Below are positions 51,181-59,501 of a stretch of DNA of 64,000 nt, one piece after another. The notes beneath the pieces are model-generated. The model had not been told where the DNA came from. It saw only the letters and a program-made list of their open reading frames with translations, and ran no database searches. Position 1 is the stretch's first letter. Each line of letters begins with the position of its first letter. The DNA comes from Streptomyces lacrimifluminis. GTDB lineage: Bacteria > Actinomycetota > Actinomycetes > Streptomycetales > Streptomycetaceae. The stretch spans positions 19,051-83,050 of the forward strand of contig NZ_BMMU01000027.1 of assembly GCF_014646095.1 (NCBI RefSeq), in the 5' to 3' direction. Both the position numbers and the translations under genes were made by a program.

Positions 51181-51857
51181 GATTCCTTCCTTCTTCCTCC
51201 CGCCTGCGGGCCGTGATCCGCTGGGCCGTGGAGGATGCGCTGGCTGCCCGGGACGGGCTGGTGGGGGGCACGCGGGCGGGCGCGGTGTCCGCATCGGCCG
51301 GAACGCTCCCGCCGACCGGCACGCGCGACGGCCAGCATCCGGCACGGCGCTGTATTTCCACTGAAGCCCGGGCGATCGCCCCTTGGGCCATGCGCGGCAG
51401 CCCTGTGGGCCCGCGTGGCAGCAGCCCCGAACACCACGTGCGGCAACCCTGTGGCCCGCCCGGCGGCAGCCCCGAACACCACGCGCGGCAACCCTCCGGC
51501 CCGCCCGGCACCAGCCCCGAACACCACGTGCGGGCGGCGGAGGACGCAAGACCGGCTTTAGGCGGCGCCTGAAGCATGGCGGCGCCGCGTACGACGAGCC
51601 TCGGCCGGGACCGCCCCGGCTCCGGCCGCCGGGCAGGCCGCCGGACGAAAGGGCGTCCCTGCCGCCGCAGGCAGCGCGGCCGGGACAGCCCCGTGTCCGG
51701 CCGACCTGCGCCGCGGCGCGGTGCGGCTCCGCCCGGGCGTGCCCCGGGTGGAGCCGTGGGGGAGGCAGCAGACGGCGCGTGACGCCGTCAGGGCTTCCCC
51801 CGGGCCGTGAGGCCGACTTCTCCCCGACGAGGGGCCGACGTGCAGGAGGGACAGCCC
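51181..51857. other. Divergent intergenic region of the cluster, no gene seen
   Basis: 677 bases between the MMPL and FAD-monooxygenase genes. Contains three tandem 45-base units (51394-51528) and GC-rich sequence on either side. Open frames exist on both strands but lack ribosome sites and follow the repeats. Promoters of both divergent genes should be here. Confidence 0.5.
51394..51528. repeat. Three tandem 45-bp repeats
   Basis: Units at 51394-51438, 51439-51483 and 51484-51528; each ends in CAGCCCCGAACACCACG and begins (T/C)GCGGCAACCCT or close to it. Unit 1 is the most diverged. The junctions between units contain CACCACGTGCGG, with a CACGTG palindrome. Confidence 0.75.
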
Positions 51858-53192
51858 GTGACGGGATCTGACAGGGCCAGGCCGGCCGGGAACGCGGCGG
51901 TGCACACCCAGGTGTGCATCATCGGCGGCGGACCGGCGGGGATGACACTCGGCCTCGAACTGGCCCGCCGCTCGGTGGAGGTCGTCATCGTGGAGCAGAG
52001 CGGCCACTTCGACCGCTCGTTCCGCGGTGAGTCGATCTCACCCGACTCGGTGTGGCTGCTGGAGCGTCTGGGGATTCTGGACAAGGTCCGGGACCAGACC
52101 CTGGAAACCCGCCGGATGCAGATCATGGACGGCGGCCGGGTGGTGCTGGACGCCGACTTCTCCGCGTTCGACCAGCCGTGCCGCTACCCGATGGAGCTTC
52201 CGCAGCCGCCGTTGCTGACGGCGCTGGCCGAGGAGGGTGCCTCGCTTCCGGGGTTCACCCTGCTGCGGCGGAGCACCGCGGTGGAACTGCTGCGGGACGG
52301 CGAGGCGGTGACCGGCGTCCGGGTCCGCGGCCCCGAAGGGGATGTCGAGGTGCGGGCCGCGCTGACGGTGGGCGCGGACGGCCGGTTCAGCAAGGTGCGC
52401 CAGATGGCGGGCCTGCCGTACGAGAAGATCCCGCTGGAGCGGGACTTCGTCTGGTTCAAGGTGCCGGTCCCCGAGGCCTGGGACCCGCACACCTACCGGG
52501 TACGGATCCTGGGGAACCGGCACGGCCTGTTCATCCCCACCGTGCCCGACCTGGTACGGGTCGGCTTCAACATCCCCAAGGGCGGCCTGCGGGAGATGCG
52601 CGGGCAGGGCCTGCCGGCGCTGTACGAGCGGATCGACGAGCTCGCCCCCGAGATCTCCCAGGAGGTGCGGGAGTCCGTCACCAGCTGGTCCGACACCTCC
52701 ATGCTGGACATCTTCACCACGGTCGTGTCCCGCTGGTCCATGCCAGGACTGGTACTGATCGGCGACGCGGCGCACACCCTGACACCGGTGCTCGGGCAAG
52801 GGGTGAACCACGCCATCACCGACGCCGTGATGCTCGCGCCCCTGGTGGCGCCCGTCCTGCGCGGCTCCGGCGACCACCGTTCGGCGCTGCTGAGGGCCAC
52901 CGAGCGGTTCCAGCACGAGCGGGAGAAGGCGGTGGCCCGCTCCCGTGACCTGCAGTTGCGCCAGGAACGCGCGTTCGCGCTCTCCGGCACGGTCCCGGTG
53001 GCGCTGCGCAAGCTCGCCTACCGGCTGGTGAGCTCCAACGACGCCCTGAAGAAGCGGATCGTCGCGGGCATCTACTACCCGCTCCAGGAGGCGCACCGCA
53101 CCGGCCGCACCGTGGTGCGGGTGGCGCCCACCGTGCCCACCGCGCCCGCCGTGCCCACCGCCCACCTCGGCGCCGACCCGTCCGACGTCTGA
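51858..53192 (+). CDS. FAD-dependent monooxygenase (PHBH-like, group A)
   Basis: 444 residues: GGGPAG dinucleotide fold (23-28), DG motif VGADGRFSKVRQMAG, and GD motif LIGDAAHTLTPVLGQGVNHAI that binds FAD ribityl. This class hydroxylates aromatic or activated substrates using NAD(P)H and O2. Start GTG 51858 has GGAGG eight bases upstream. A Pro/Thr/Ala-rich tail ends the protein. Followed 70 bases later by a P450, so the two probably act on the same scaffold. Confidence 0.92.
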   Translation: MTGSDRARPAGNAAVHTQVCIIGGGPAGMTLGLELARRSVEVVIVEQSGHFDRSFRGESISPDSVWLLERLGILDKVRDQTLETRRMQIMDGGRVVLDADFSAFDQPCRYPMELPQPPLLTALAEEGASLPGFTLLRRSTAVELLRDGEAVTGVRVRGPEGDVEVRAALTVGADGRFSKVRQMAGLPYEKIPLERDFVWFKVPVPEAWDPHTYRVRILGNRHGLFIPTVPDLVRVGFNIPKGGLREMRGQGLPALYERIDELAPEISQEVRESVTSWSDTSMLDIFTTVVSRWSMPGLVLIGDAAHTLTPVLGQGVNHAITDAVMLAPLVAPVLRGSGDHRSALLRATERFQHEREKAVARSRDLQLRQERAFALSGTVPVALRKLAYRLVSSNDALKKRIVAGIYYPLQEAHRTGRTVVRVAPTVPTAPAVPTAHLGADPSDV

Positions 53193-53262
53193 CCCCGCCG
53201 CCCGACCTCGCCGCTCGACTCCGACGCCTGACCCCGACGCGCTACGAAGAGGACTCACGACC

Positions 53263-54510
53263 ATGACCGCACAGCCCGAGACAGCACCCGACACAGCCGC
53301 CGCGCACTCCTCCCACGACGACGAGGAAGTACGTCCCTACCCCTTCGAACGGCCGTCCGCGATGCAGGCCTGCCCGATGTACAAGGACCTGCGGGAGACC
53401 TGCCCCGTGTCCAAGGTGCGGATGCCCAGCGGTGACCAGGCCTTCCTGGTCACCACGTACGACGAGGTCCGCACCGTCCTGTCGGACCAGCGGTTCAGCC
53501 GGGCCGCCACGCTGGAGGACGGCGCCCCCCGGCTGGCAGCCGCCCCGCAGAAGTTCAAGAGCCTGCTCAACATGGACCCGCCCGAGCACTCCCGGGTGCG
53601 CAAGCTGGTCTCCAGGGAGTTCACCGCCCGCCGGGTCGCGGCACTGCGCCCGCGGATCCAGGAGCACACGGACGCCCTGCTGGACGCGATGGCCGAGCAG
53701 GAGGGCCCGCTGGACCTCATCCCGGCCCTGGCCTTCCCGCTGCCGGTGATCGTGATCTGCGAGCTGCTCGGCGTCCCCTTCGACGACCGGGAGAAGTTCG
53801 CGGCCTGGGCGAGCGCCTTCCTGGCCACCACCTCGCGGACCAAGGACGAGATGCTGGAGGCGCAGATCGGCCTGTTCACCTATCTCTCCGAACTCGTCGA
53901 GGCCAAGCGCGAGAACCCCGGTGAGGACCTGCTCTCGGCACTGGTCCTGATCCACGACGAGGACGGTGACCGGCTCAGCCACGAGGAACTGATCTTCCTG
54001 GGCATCAGCCTGCTGGTGGCCGGCCACGAGACGACGGTCAACCAGATCGCGAACAGCGTGGTCGCGCTGCTCACCCACCCCGAGCAACTGGCCGCCCTGC
54101 GCGCCGAGCCGGAGCTGATCGGCAACGCCATGGAGGAGATGCTGCGCGCCTACCCGCCCGGCGACGAGGCGCTGCTGCGGATCGCCACGGAGGACGTCGA
54201 GCTCGGCGGCGTGCTGATTCCGGCGGGCAGCGCCGTGCTGCCGGGCCTGGCGTCGGCCAACCGGGACGCCAACCAGTTCGGCAACCCGGACGGGCTCGAC
54301 TTCCACCGGCCGACGAACCCGCACTTCGCCTTCAGCCACGGCCCGCACTACTGCATCGGCTCCGGCCTCGCCCGTCTGGAGCTCCAGATAGCGATCGGCA
54401 CGCTCATCAAGCGCTTCCCGACCCTCCAGCTGGCCGTGTCACCGGAGGAACTGCCCCGGCCGTCCGGGATGCTCGTCCACGGCATCACCGCGTTGCCCGT
54501 CACCTGGTGA
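53263..54510 (+). CDS. Cytochrome P450
   Basis: 415 residues of CYP105/107-like bacterial type: I-helix AGHETT (253-258), ExxR in EEMLR (292-295), and heme loop FSHGPHYCIGSGLARLE with axial Cys364. No membrane anchor. ATG 53263 preceded by GAGGA. In an apparent operon with the FAD monooxygenase; needs ferredoxin partners not encoded here. Late oxidation of the cluster product is the likely role; substrate unknown. Confidence 0.95.
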   Translation: MTAQPETAPDTAAAHSSHDDEEVRPYPFERPSAMQACPMYKDLRETCPVSKVRMPSGDQAFLVTTYDEVRTVLSDQRFSRAATLEDGAPRLAAAPQKFKSLLNMDPPEHSRVRKLVSREFTARRVAALRPRIQEHTDALLDAMAEQEGPLDLIPALAFPLPVIVICELLGVPFDDREKFAAWASAFLATTSRTKDEMLEAQIGLFTYLSELVEAKRENPGEDLLSALVLIHDEDGDRLSHEELIFLGISLLVAGHETTVNQIANSVVALLTHPEQLAALRAEPELIGNAMEEMLRAYPPGDEALLRIATEDVELGGVLIPAGSAVLPGLASANRDANQFGNPDGLDFHRPTNPHFAFSHGPHYCIGSGLARLELQIAIGTLIKRFPTLQLAVSPEELPRPSGMLVHGITALPVTW

Positions 54511-54554
54511 CAGAGCCTCATACGACGCCTTGTCGACGCAGTACGCACGCAGTC

Positions 54555-54590
54555 CCCCGGGCGGGGCCGGTCCTCCGGCCCCGCCCGGGG
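54555..54590. terminator. Terminator after the P450 gene
   Basis: Perfect 16-bp stem CCCCGGGCGGGGCCGG/CCGGCCCCGCCCGGGG with loop TCCT, 45 bases past the P450 stop. Confidence 0.75.
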
Positions 54591-54698
54591 CGTTCGGGCG
54601 GGCGGTGTACACACACGTCCACGCCATGAGGCGGACGGGCCGCCGGTCGAACGCGTGACCGTCCGGCCGTCCGTCCGTCCGGAGGCGGACGCGGACGT

Positions 54699-54734
54699 AC
54701 GTCGGCCCCGGCCTGATCAGGCCGGGGCCGACGT
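54699..54734. terminator. 36-bp perfect palindrome between convergent genes
   Basis: ACGTCGGCCCCGGCCTGA paired with its exact reverse complement without a loop. Just past the MFS gene stop on the minus strand. Likely bidirectional terminator; a dyad-binding site is the alternative. Confidence 0.6.
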
Positions 54735-54766
54735 GCGGCGAGCCGGAGGCTGCCGGGCGGAGCGCG

Positions 54767-56026
54767 TCAGGACCGGTCGCGTACGGCTGTGGAGCGCGCC
54801 CGTACGACGAAGACGAAGGCAACCACCGCTCCCAGCGCGGGCGGCACAGCGGACAGCAGCAGGATCTCGCGGCCCGGTACGTCGAGTGCGAGGAGTCCTC
54901 CGCCGACGGCCGGGCCGACGATGGAGCCGGTGCGGCCGAGCGCGGCGGCGTAGGCGACACCGGTCGTGCGGGCCGCGGTGGGGTACAGGGTCACCGCGAG
55001 GGCCGTCTGGCCGAGCACGCCCGCGACGATGCCGGCGCCGGCCGCGGCCAGCATCACCAGCAACGCCGCGCGGCCGGTGTCCGCCCACGCCGTCGCGACG
55101 AGGAACACGACGGCCACCAGCGCCATCACGGTCAGGGCACGCGGTGTACCGATCCGTGAGCACAGGGGAACCATCACCAGTCCGCCGATCACCCCGCCCA
55201 CGGCGATCATCGACGTGCCCACCGGTGCCTGCTCGGGAGTGAAGCCGTATCCCCTGGCGAGCAGGGTCGGGAGCCAGGTGAGGAGGCCGTAGTTCGTCGT
55301 GTACATCAGGAGGGCGAAGCACCACAGCAGTACCGTCTGCACGGCGGTGCCCTGCTCGAACAGCCGGCGTACGGAGGGGTCCGCCGCCTCCGCGCGCGGT
55401 GCGGAGGCGGCGGAGGAGGCGGGGGTGCCGGGCAGTCCCCGCACCAGCAGCGGCACCAGGAGCGCCGGCAGTACGGCACCGGCCCAGAACACGGAAGTCC
55501 ATCCGAACGCCGTGATCAGGGGCGTGCTGACGATGCCTCCGGCGACGGCGCCGACGGCGATCGCCAGGACGACCCCGACGCTGGCGGACGCCCGCCGTGC
55601 GGGGGGCACGTTGTCCGCGGTGAGGGAGACGCACGCGGGCAGCACGGCGCCGAGACCGAGCGCGGTCACCAGGCGCGCCACGCCGAGCATCGTCACCGAG
55701 TCCACGGGCACGGTCAGTGCCGACCCCGCCGCGAACACCACGGTTCCGGTGACGATCAGGGGTTTGCGCCCGAAGCGGGCGGCGGCACGCGAGGAGCACA
55801 GGTAACCGATCACCACACCGAGGTTCGTGGCGACGAGCGCCGGAGTGAACGCCGATTCGTCGAGATTCCACTCCCGCGCCAGCGTCGGGACGACAAAGCC
55901 GAGCGACGCGGTGTCGAATCCGTCGAGGAAGATGGTCAGGAAGGCGAGGACGACGACCCGCCGACTCGTCGTCCCGACACCCCCCTCGGCCGTCGCGTCC
56001 TTCGGACGCCCATGAGTCGTAGTCAT
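54767..56026 (-). CDS. MFS transporter, aromatic acid:H+ symporter-like
   Basis: 419 residues with twelve membrane helices. LDGFDTASLGFVVPTLAREW in helix 1 and SSRAAARFGRKPLIV between helices 2 and 3 match the AAHS (PcaK/BenK) branch, which takes up aromatic acids; a second half begins after a Ser/Ala-rich loop. ATG 56026 has AAGGTG six bases upstream; GTG 56035 is an alternative. May import an aromatic precursor or export a product. Confidence 0.85.
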   Translation of the reverse strand: MTTTHGRPKDATAEGGVGTTSRRVVVLAFLTIFLDGFDTASLGFVVPTLAREWNLDESAFTPALVATNLGVVIGYLCSSRAAARFGRKPLIVTGTVVFAAGSALTVPVDSVTMLGVARLVTALGLGAVLPACVSLTADNVPPARRASASVGVVLAIAVGAVAGGIVSTPLITAFGWTSVFWAGAVLPALLVPLLVRGLPGTPASSAASAPRAEAADPSVRRLFEQGTAVQTVLLWCFALLMYTTNYGLLTWLPTLLARGYGFTPEQAPVGTSMIAVGGVIGGLVMVPLCSRIGTPRALTVMALVAVVFLVATAWADTGRAALLVMLAAAGAGIVAGVLGQTALAVTLYPTAARTTGVAYAAALGRTGSIVGPAVGGGLLALDVPGREILLLSAVPPALGAVVAFVFVVRARSTAVRDRS

Positions 56027-56031
56027 CTGCT

Positions 56032-56310
56032 TCACCTTGGGATCACGGGCGCGGGCCCGCGCCCTGGTGTGCGAGGTATACGAGGTATGCGATCGGAAGG
56101 GGTCGGACGACCGCCGCCGGAACCGATGCGCTTCCGGCGGCGGTCAGGCCCGGTGTCCGGAGCGGCCGAGGGAGTGCGCGTCACGTGGCGGTGACGCAGC
56201 AGGCTGTCGGCCGCGCCGCCCTCCACACGGGAGGCGGCGGCCGGCCACTCGCTCAGCCCGGTGCGGCCCAGCAGGGGCCGCAGCCGCTCGTGGGCACTCG
56301 GCTCAGACAC
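56032..56310 (-). CDS. Possible small coupled protein
   Basis: 92 residues from a GTG that overlaps the decarboxylase stop by eight bases and ends six bases before the MFS start. The first half has normal codon bias and a helical look (SEPSAHERLRPLLGRTGLSEW); the second half is Pro/Arg-rich with poor codon bias. May be spurious. Confidence 0.35.
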   Translation of the reverse strand: MSEPSAHERLRPLLGRTGLSEWPAAASRVEGGAADSLLRHRHVTRTPSAAPDTGPDRRRKRIGSGGGRPTPSDRIPRIPRTPGRGPAPVIPR

Positions 56311-57928
56311 GGCCCGCGGCCTGCTCGCGCAGGGCGGACACCACGCGCCACAGCGAGGCGGGGGTGGCGAAGGTGTCGGCCATCAGCTCGGAGTCCGGGA
56401 CGGCGATGCCGTACGTCTCCTCCACCCGGACCAGGACCTCCACCATCGCGAGCGAGTCCAGCCCCGCCGCCTTGAGGCTGGTGTCGGGCAGCAGCTCGCC
56501 CTTGGCGGCGAGCCGGGGCAGTGCCTCCTGGAGCAGCGCCGCGTACGTCGGGTCCCAGGACGCGGCCGGTTCGTCCGCCGTGCCGGCGGGCGTCGTCCCC
56601 GTGGTCGTCTCTGTCATGGCAGTGATGTCCTCCGTACGGGATCCGGTGAGGGTGGAGACGGTGTGACGCCGCAGCGCCAGGCGGCTGGCGGAGACGGTCT
56701 CGGCGCCGTCCACGACGAGTTCGGCGGGCGCCGGGTGGCCGAGGAAGCCGAGCAGGCTCGCGGACAGTCCGTAGGCGCCCACGTTGGGGAAGGCCAGCAG
56801 GTCGCCCGGGCGCAGCCCCGGCAGGTCGGCCGCGCGGGCCAGGATGTCCGCGGGGGTGCACAGCGGACCGGCGAGGGTGACCAGGGCGGGTTCCCGGTCA
56901 CCGGCCTCGTCCGCCGCCGGACCGGGGCCCGACAGCGGCTGGGCGGAGAGGGGCAGCAGACGGCCCAGGCCCGACAGTCCGCCCAGGTGGTTGATGCCGG
57001 AGTCGAGCACCGCGTAGGTGTTGCCGCGGCTGTTCTTCACGTCGGTGACGGTGGCCACCAGCCGGCCGCTGTCGCCCACCAGATAGCGCCCGGACTCGAA
57101 GGCGACCACCGGTTCGCCGTCCCGCCAGCCCGGCAGACTCTCGTCGAGCACGACGGACAGTCCCGTCCGCAGACCCGGGTACGCGGGCCGCTCGCCGGGG
57201 GTCGCGTACGGGGCGGCGAAGCCTCCGCCGAGGTCCAGCAGGTGCAGCGGGATGCCGAGTTCGTCCCGGAGGCGGGCGGCGGTACGAACGCTCTGGGCCA
57301 GTTCGGCGAGGAGACCGTCCTCGTCCCTGGCGTTGGTGAGCGGGAAGAAGTGCATTCCGACGATCCGGACGCCCTTCACCAGGAGCCGGGCCCCGTGCTC
57401 GGCCAGGTCGTCGAGGTCGAACCCGAACTGGGACGGGCCCCCGGTCATCCTCAGGCCGCCCTGGCCCGGCGCCCCCTCCGCGTTGATCCGCAGCACACAG
57501 TCCGCGGTGACGCCATGGGCGTCCGCGGCGGCGCCGATCCGCTCCAGGTCGCCGAAGGACTCGGCGGAGAAGGTGCGCATCCCCGCCGCGATCGCCTCGT
57601 CGAGCTCGGCCGGGACCTTGCCGGGACCGGAGTACATCAGTTCCGCGGCCGGATGACCCGCTTCGAGGGCAGCGGCCAGTTCGCCGCGCGAGGTCACCTC
57701 GGCGCGGGCGCCGCCCCGGCGCAGCTCGGCGACGAGATCGGGGTGCGAGTTGGCCTTCAGCGAGTAGTAGACGCGGGACGGCTGGGGCAGGGCCGCCCGC
57801 AGGTCCTCCAGCGCGGTGCGCACCCGGGCCAGGTCGTAGACGTACAGGGGGCTGCCGTACTGCTCGACGAGCCGGCGGACCGTCAGGTCGTCGCCGGGGG
57901 GTCCGGTGCGGTCGCGGTCAGTGGACAT
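56303..57928 (-). CDS. PLP-dependent decarboxylase fused to an acyl carrier protein
   Basis: 541 residues. Residues 1-430 form a fold-III decarboxylase of the DapDC/ODC type: PLP lysine Lys58 in YYSLKANSHPD, GMHFFP, LDLGGGFAAPY, and LCTPADILARAADLPGLRPGD with the active-site Cys loop, then FPNVGAYGL. Residues about 460-541 are an ACP with phosphopantetheine Ser492 (AGLDSLAMVEVLVRVEETYGI). In butirosin and macrolactam pathways separate BtrK/VinO-type enzymes decarboxylate amino acids tethered to a discrete ACP; here carrier and enzyme are one chain. The natural substrate (Glu, Asp or another) cannot be read from sequence. Start overlaps the ligase stop by 11 bases, ribosome site GGAGG. Confidence 0.9.
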   Translation of the reverse strand: MSTDRDRTGPPGDDLTVRRLVEQYGSPLYVYDLARVRTALEDLRAALPQPSRVYYSLKANSHPDLVAELRRGGARAEVTSRGELAAALEAGHPAAELMYSGPGKVPAELDEAIAAGMRTFSAESFGDLERIGAAADAHGVTADCVLRINAEGAPGQGGLRMTGGPSQFGFDLDDLAEHGARLLVKGVRIVGMHFFPLTNARDEDGLLAELAQSVRTAARLRDELGIPLHLLDLGGGFAAPYATPGERPAYPGLRTGLSVVLDESLPGWRDGEPVVAFESGRYLVGDSGRLVATVTDVKNSRGNTYAVLDSGINHLGGLSGLGRLLPLSAQPLSGPGPAADEAGDREPALVTLAGPLCTPADILARAADLPGLRPGDLLAFPNVGAYGLSASLLGFLGHPAPAELVVDGAETVSASRLALRRHTVSTLTGSRTEDITAMTETTTGTTPAGTADEPAASWDPTYAALLQEALPRLAAKGELLPDTSLKAAGLDSLAMVEVLVRVEETYGIAVPDSELMADTFATPASLWRVVSALREQAAGRV

Positions 57929-59501
57929 GGGTGCCCTCCAAGAGCTGCCGGCGCAGCTCCTTGCGGTCGGTCTTGCCGTTGGGGGTGAGCGGAAGCGCGG
58001 TCAGCACATGGCAGACGTCGGGCACCTTGGCGGCTTCGAGGCGGTCCCCGAGCCGGGCCAGCACCTGCTCGCCGTCCACGTCGGGGGTCTCGCCGACGAC
58101 GAAGAGGACCATGTCGCGGTCGTCCTCCGGCACGAGCAGCGCCGCCTCCCGCACGCCGTCGATGTCGAGCACGGCTGCCTCGATCTCGACGGAGGTCATC
58201 CGCGAGCCGCGCCGCTTGAACAGGTCGTCCCGGCGGCCCTGGAAGTAGACGTGGCCGTCCTCGTCGAGCCGGCCGTAGTCACCGGTGTGCAGGGTGACCG
58301 GGCCGCCGTCCGCGCCCGGCCGGTACCGCAGGGCGGTCTGCTCGGGGGACCGCCAGTAGCCGGCCATCAGGTGCGGGCCGCGCACCACGATCTCGCCGGT
58401 CTCCCCCGTCGGGAGCGGCCGTCCGTCGTCGTCGACGACGAGCACCTCGGTGCCGGGCAGCGCGGGCCCCACCGAGCCCGGGCGGGCCAGATCGCCGTCG
58501 GGTTCCAGGATGGTGATCCGCTTGCACTCGGTGGTGCCGTACATGGGCGCCACCGACGCGCCGGAAAACGTCTCCCGAAGCGTGGCGATGAGCGGGGCGT
58601 TGAGGGCGGCCCCGGTGTTGGTGAACAGGCGGATCCGGGTGGGCCGCTGGTCACGGGAGGCGAGTTTGACGAGCAGTTCGCCCAGGGACGGCACGAGGGG
58701 CACGACGGTCGCCCCGTGGTCCCGGGCGAAACCGAGCAGCCGGGCGTGGTCGGCGGGGCCCGACAGCAGCAGCTCGGAGCAGGACAGTGCGCTGAGCAGG
58801 ACCTGGTAGAGGCCGTAGTCGAAGGAGAGCGGGACGGCGGCGAGGACGACGTCGTCGGGGCGGTAGTGCAGCCGGGCCTGGATGGCGCGGGCGGCGAACA
58901 CCACGGGCCCGTGCGGACAGGCCACCCCCTTGGGCGCACCGGTGCTGCCCGAGGTGTAGATGAGCAGGGCGAGCCGGTCGGCGGGCACCTCGGTCTCGGT
59001 ACGGGCGGCCGGGTCGGCCGGACCGGACAGGTCCAGCTCGGACACGACGGCCACCGGCACGTCGGACGGCCAGCTCAGGCCCTCGGTGCCCGCGCGCTCC
59101 GCGCTCTCGACGACGATCAGCGAGGGCGTGCAGTCGGCGAGCACCGACGTGAGGTGGAACGCCTTCATGCCCGGGTTGATGGGCACCAGAACGGCGCCCT
59201 GCCGCCAGGTCCCGTACAGCAGGGCGGTGAACTCCCGGACGCTGTCGACCCGGGCCAGTACGCGGTCGCCGGGCCGGACGCCGAAGCGGCGCAGTTCCCG
59301 GGCGAAGGAGTCGGCGGCGGCGTCGAGTTCGGCGTAGGTCCACATCCCGTAGCGGTCGCGCACGGCAGGGGCGTGGGGGCGGTGGGTGGCGGCCGTCGTC
59401 AGGAACACCTCGGCGGCGTTGTCCACCCGGGGGGCGGTCTCGGTGCCGACGGCGTCGTCGATCAGGGCCGAGGCCGGAAAGGACGTCAGTGTGCTGGTCA
59501 C
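57918..59501 (-). CDS. AMP-dependent acyl/aminoacyl ligase
   Basis: 527 residues of the ANL superfamily: core A3 LLIYTSGSTGAPKG, A5 MYGTTECK, A7 LHTGDYGRLDEDGHVYF, A8 KRRGSRMTSVEIE, and catalytic Lys in LTPNGKTDRKEL at the end. Adenylates a carboxylic acid (probably an amino acid or its derivative) and loads the carrier thiol, most likely the ACP domain of the overlapping gene. GTG overlaps the KAS III stop by four bases (GTGA). Confidence 0.92.
   Translation of the reverse strand: MTSTLTSFPASALIDDAVGTETAPRVDNAAEVFLTTAATHRPHAPAVRDRYGMWTYAELDAAADSFARELRRFGVRPGDRVLARVDSVREFTALLYGTWRQGAVLVPINPGMKAFHLTSVLADCTPSLIVVESAERAGTEGLSWPSDVPVAVVSELDLSGPADPAARTETEVPADRLALLIYTSGSTGAPKGVACPHGPVVFAARAIQARLHYRPDDVVLAAVPLSFDYGLYQVLLSALSCSELLLSGPADHARLLGFARDHGATVVPLVPSLGELLVKLASRDQRPTRIRLFTNTGAALNAPLIATLRETFSGASVAPMYGTTECKRITILEPDGDLARPGSVGPALPGTEVLVVDDDGRPLPTGETGEIVVRGPHLMAGYWRSPEQTALRYRPGADGGPVTLHTGDYGRLDEDGHVYFQGRRDDLFKRRGSRMTSVEIEAAVLDIDGVREAALLVPEDDRDMVLFVVGETPDVDGEQVLARLGDRLEAAKVPDVCHVLTALPLTPNGKTDRKELRRQLLEGTHVH

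Noticed and set aside
51394..51528. CRISPR array
   Set aside because: Units are contiguous 45-base tandem repeats without unique spacers, and no cas genes occur in the window.
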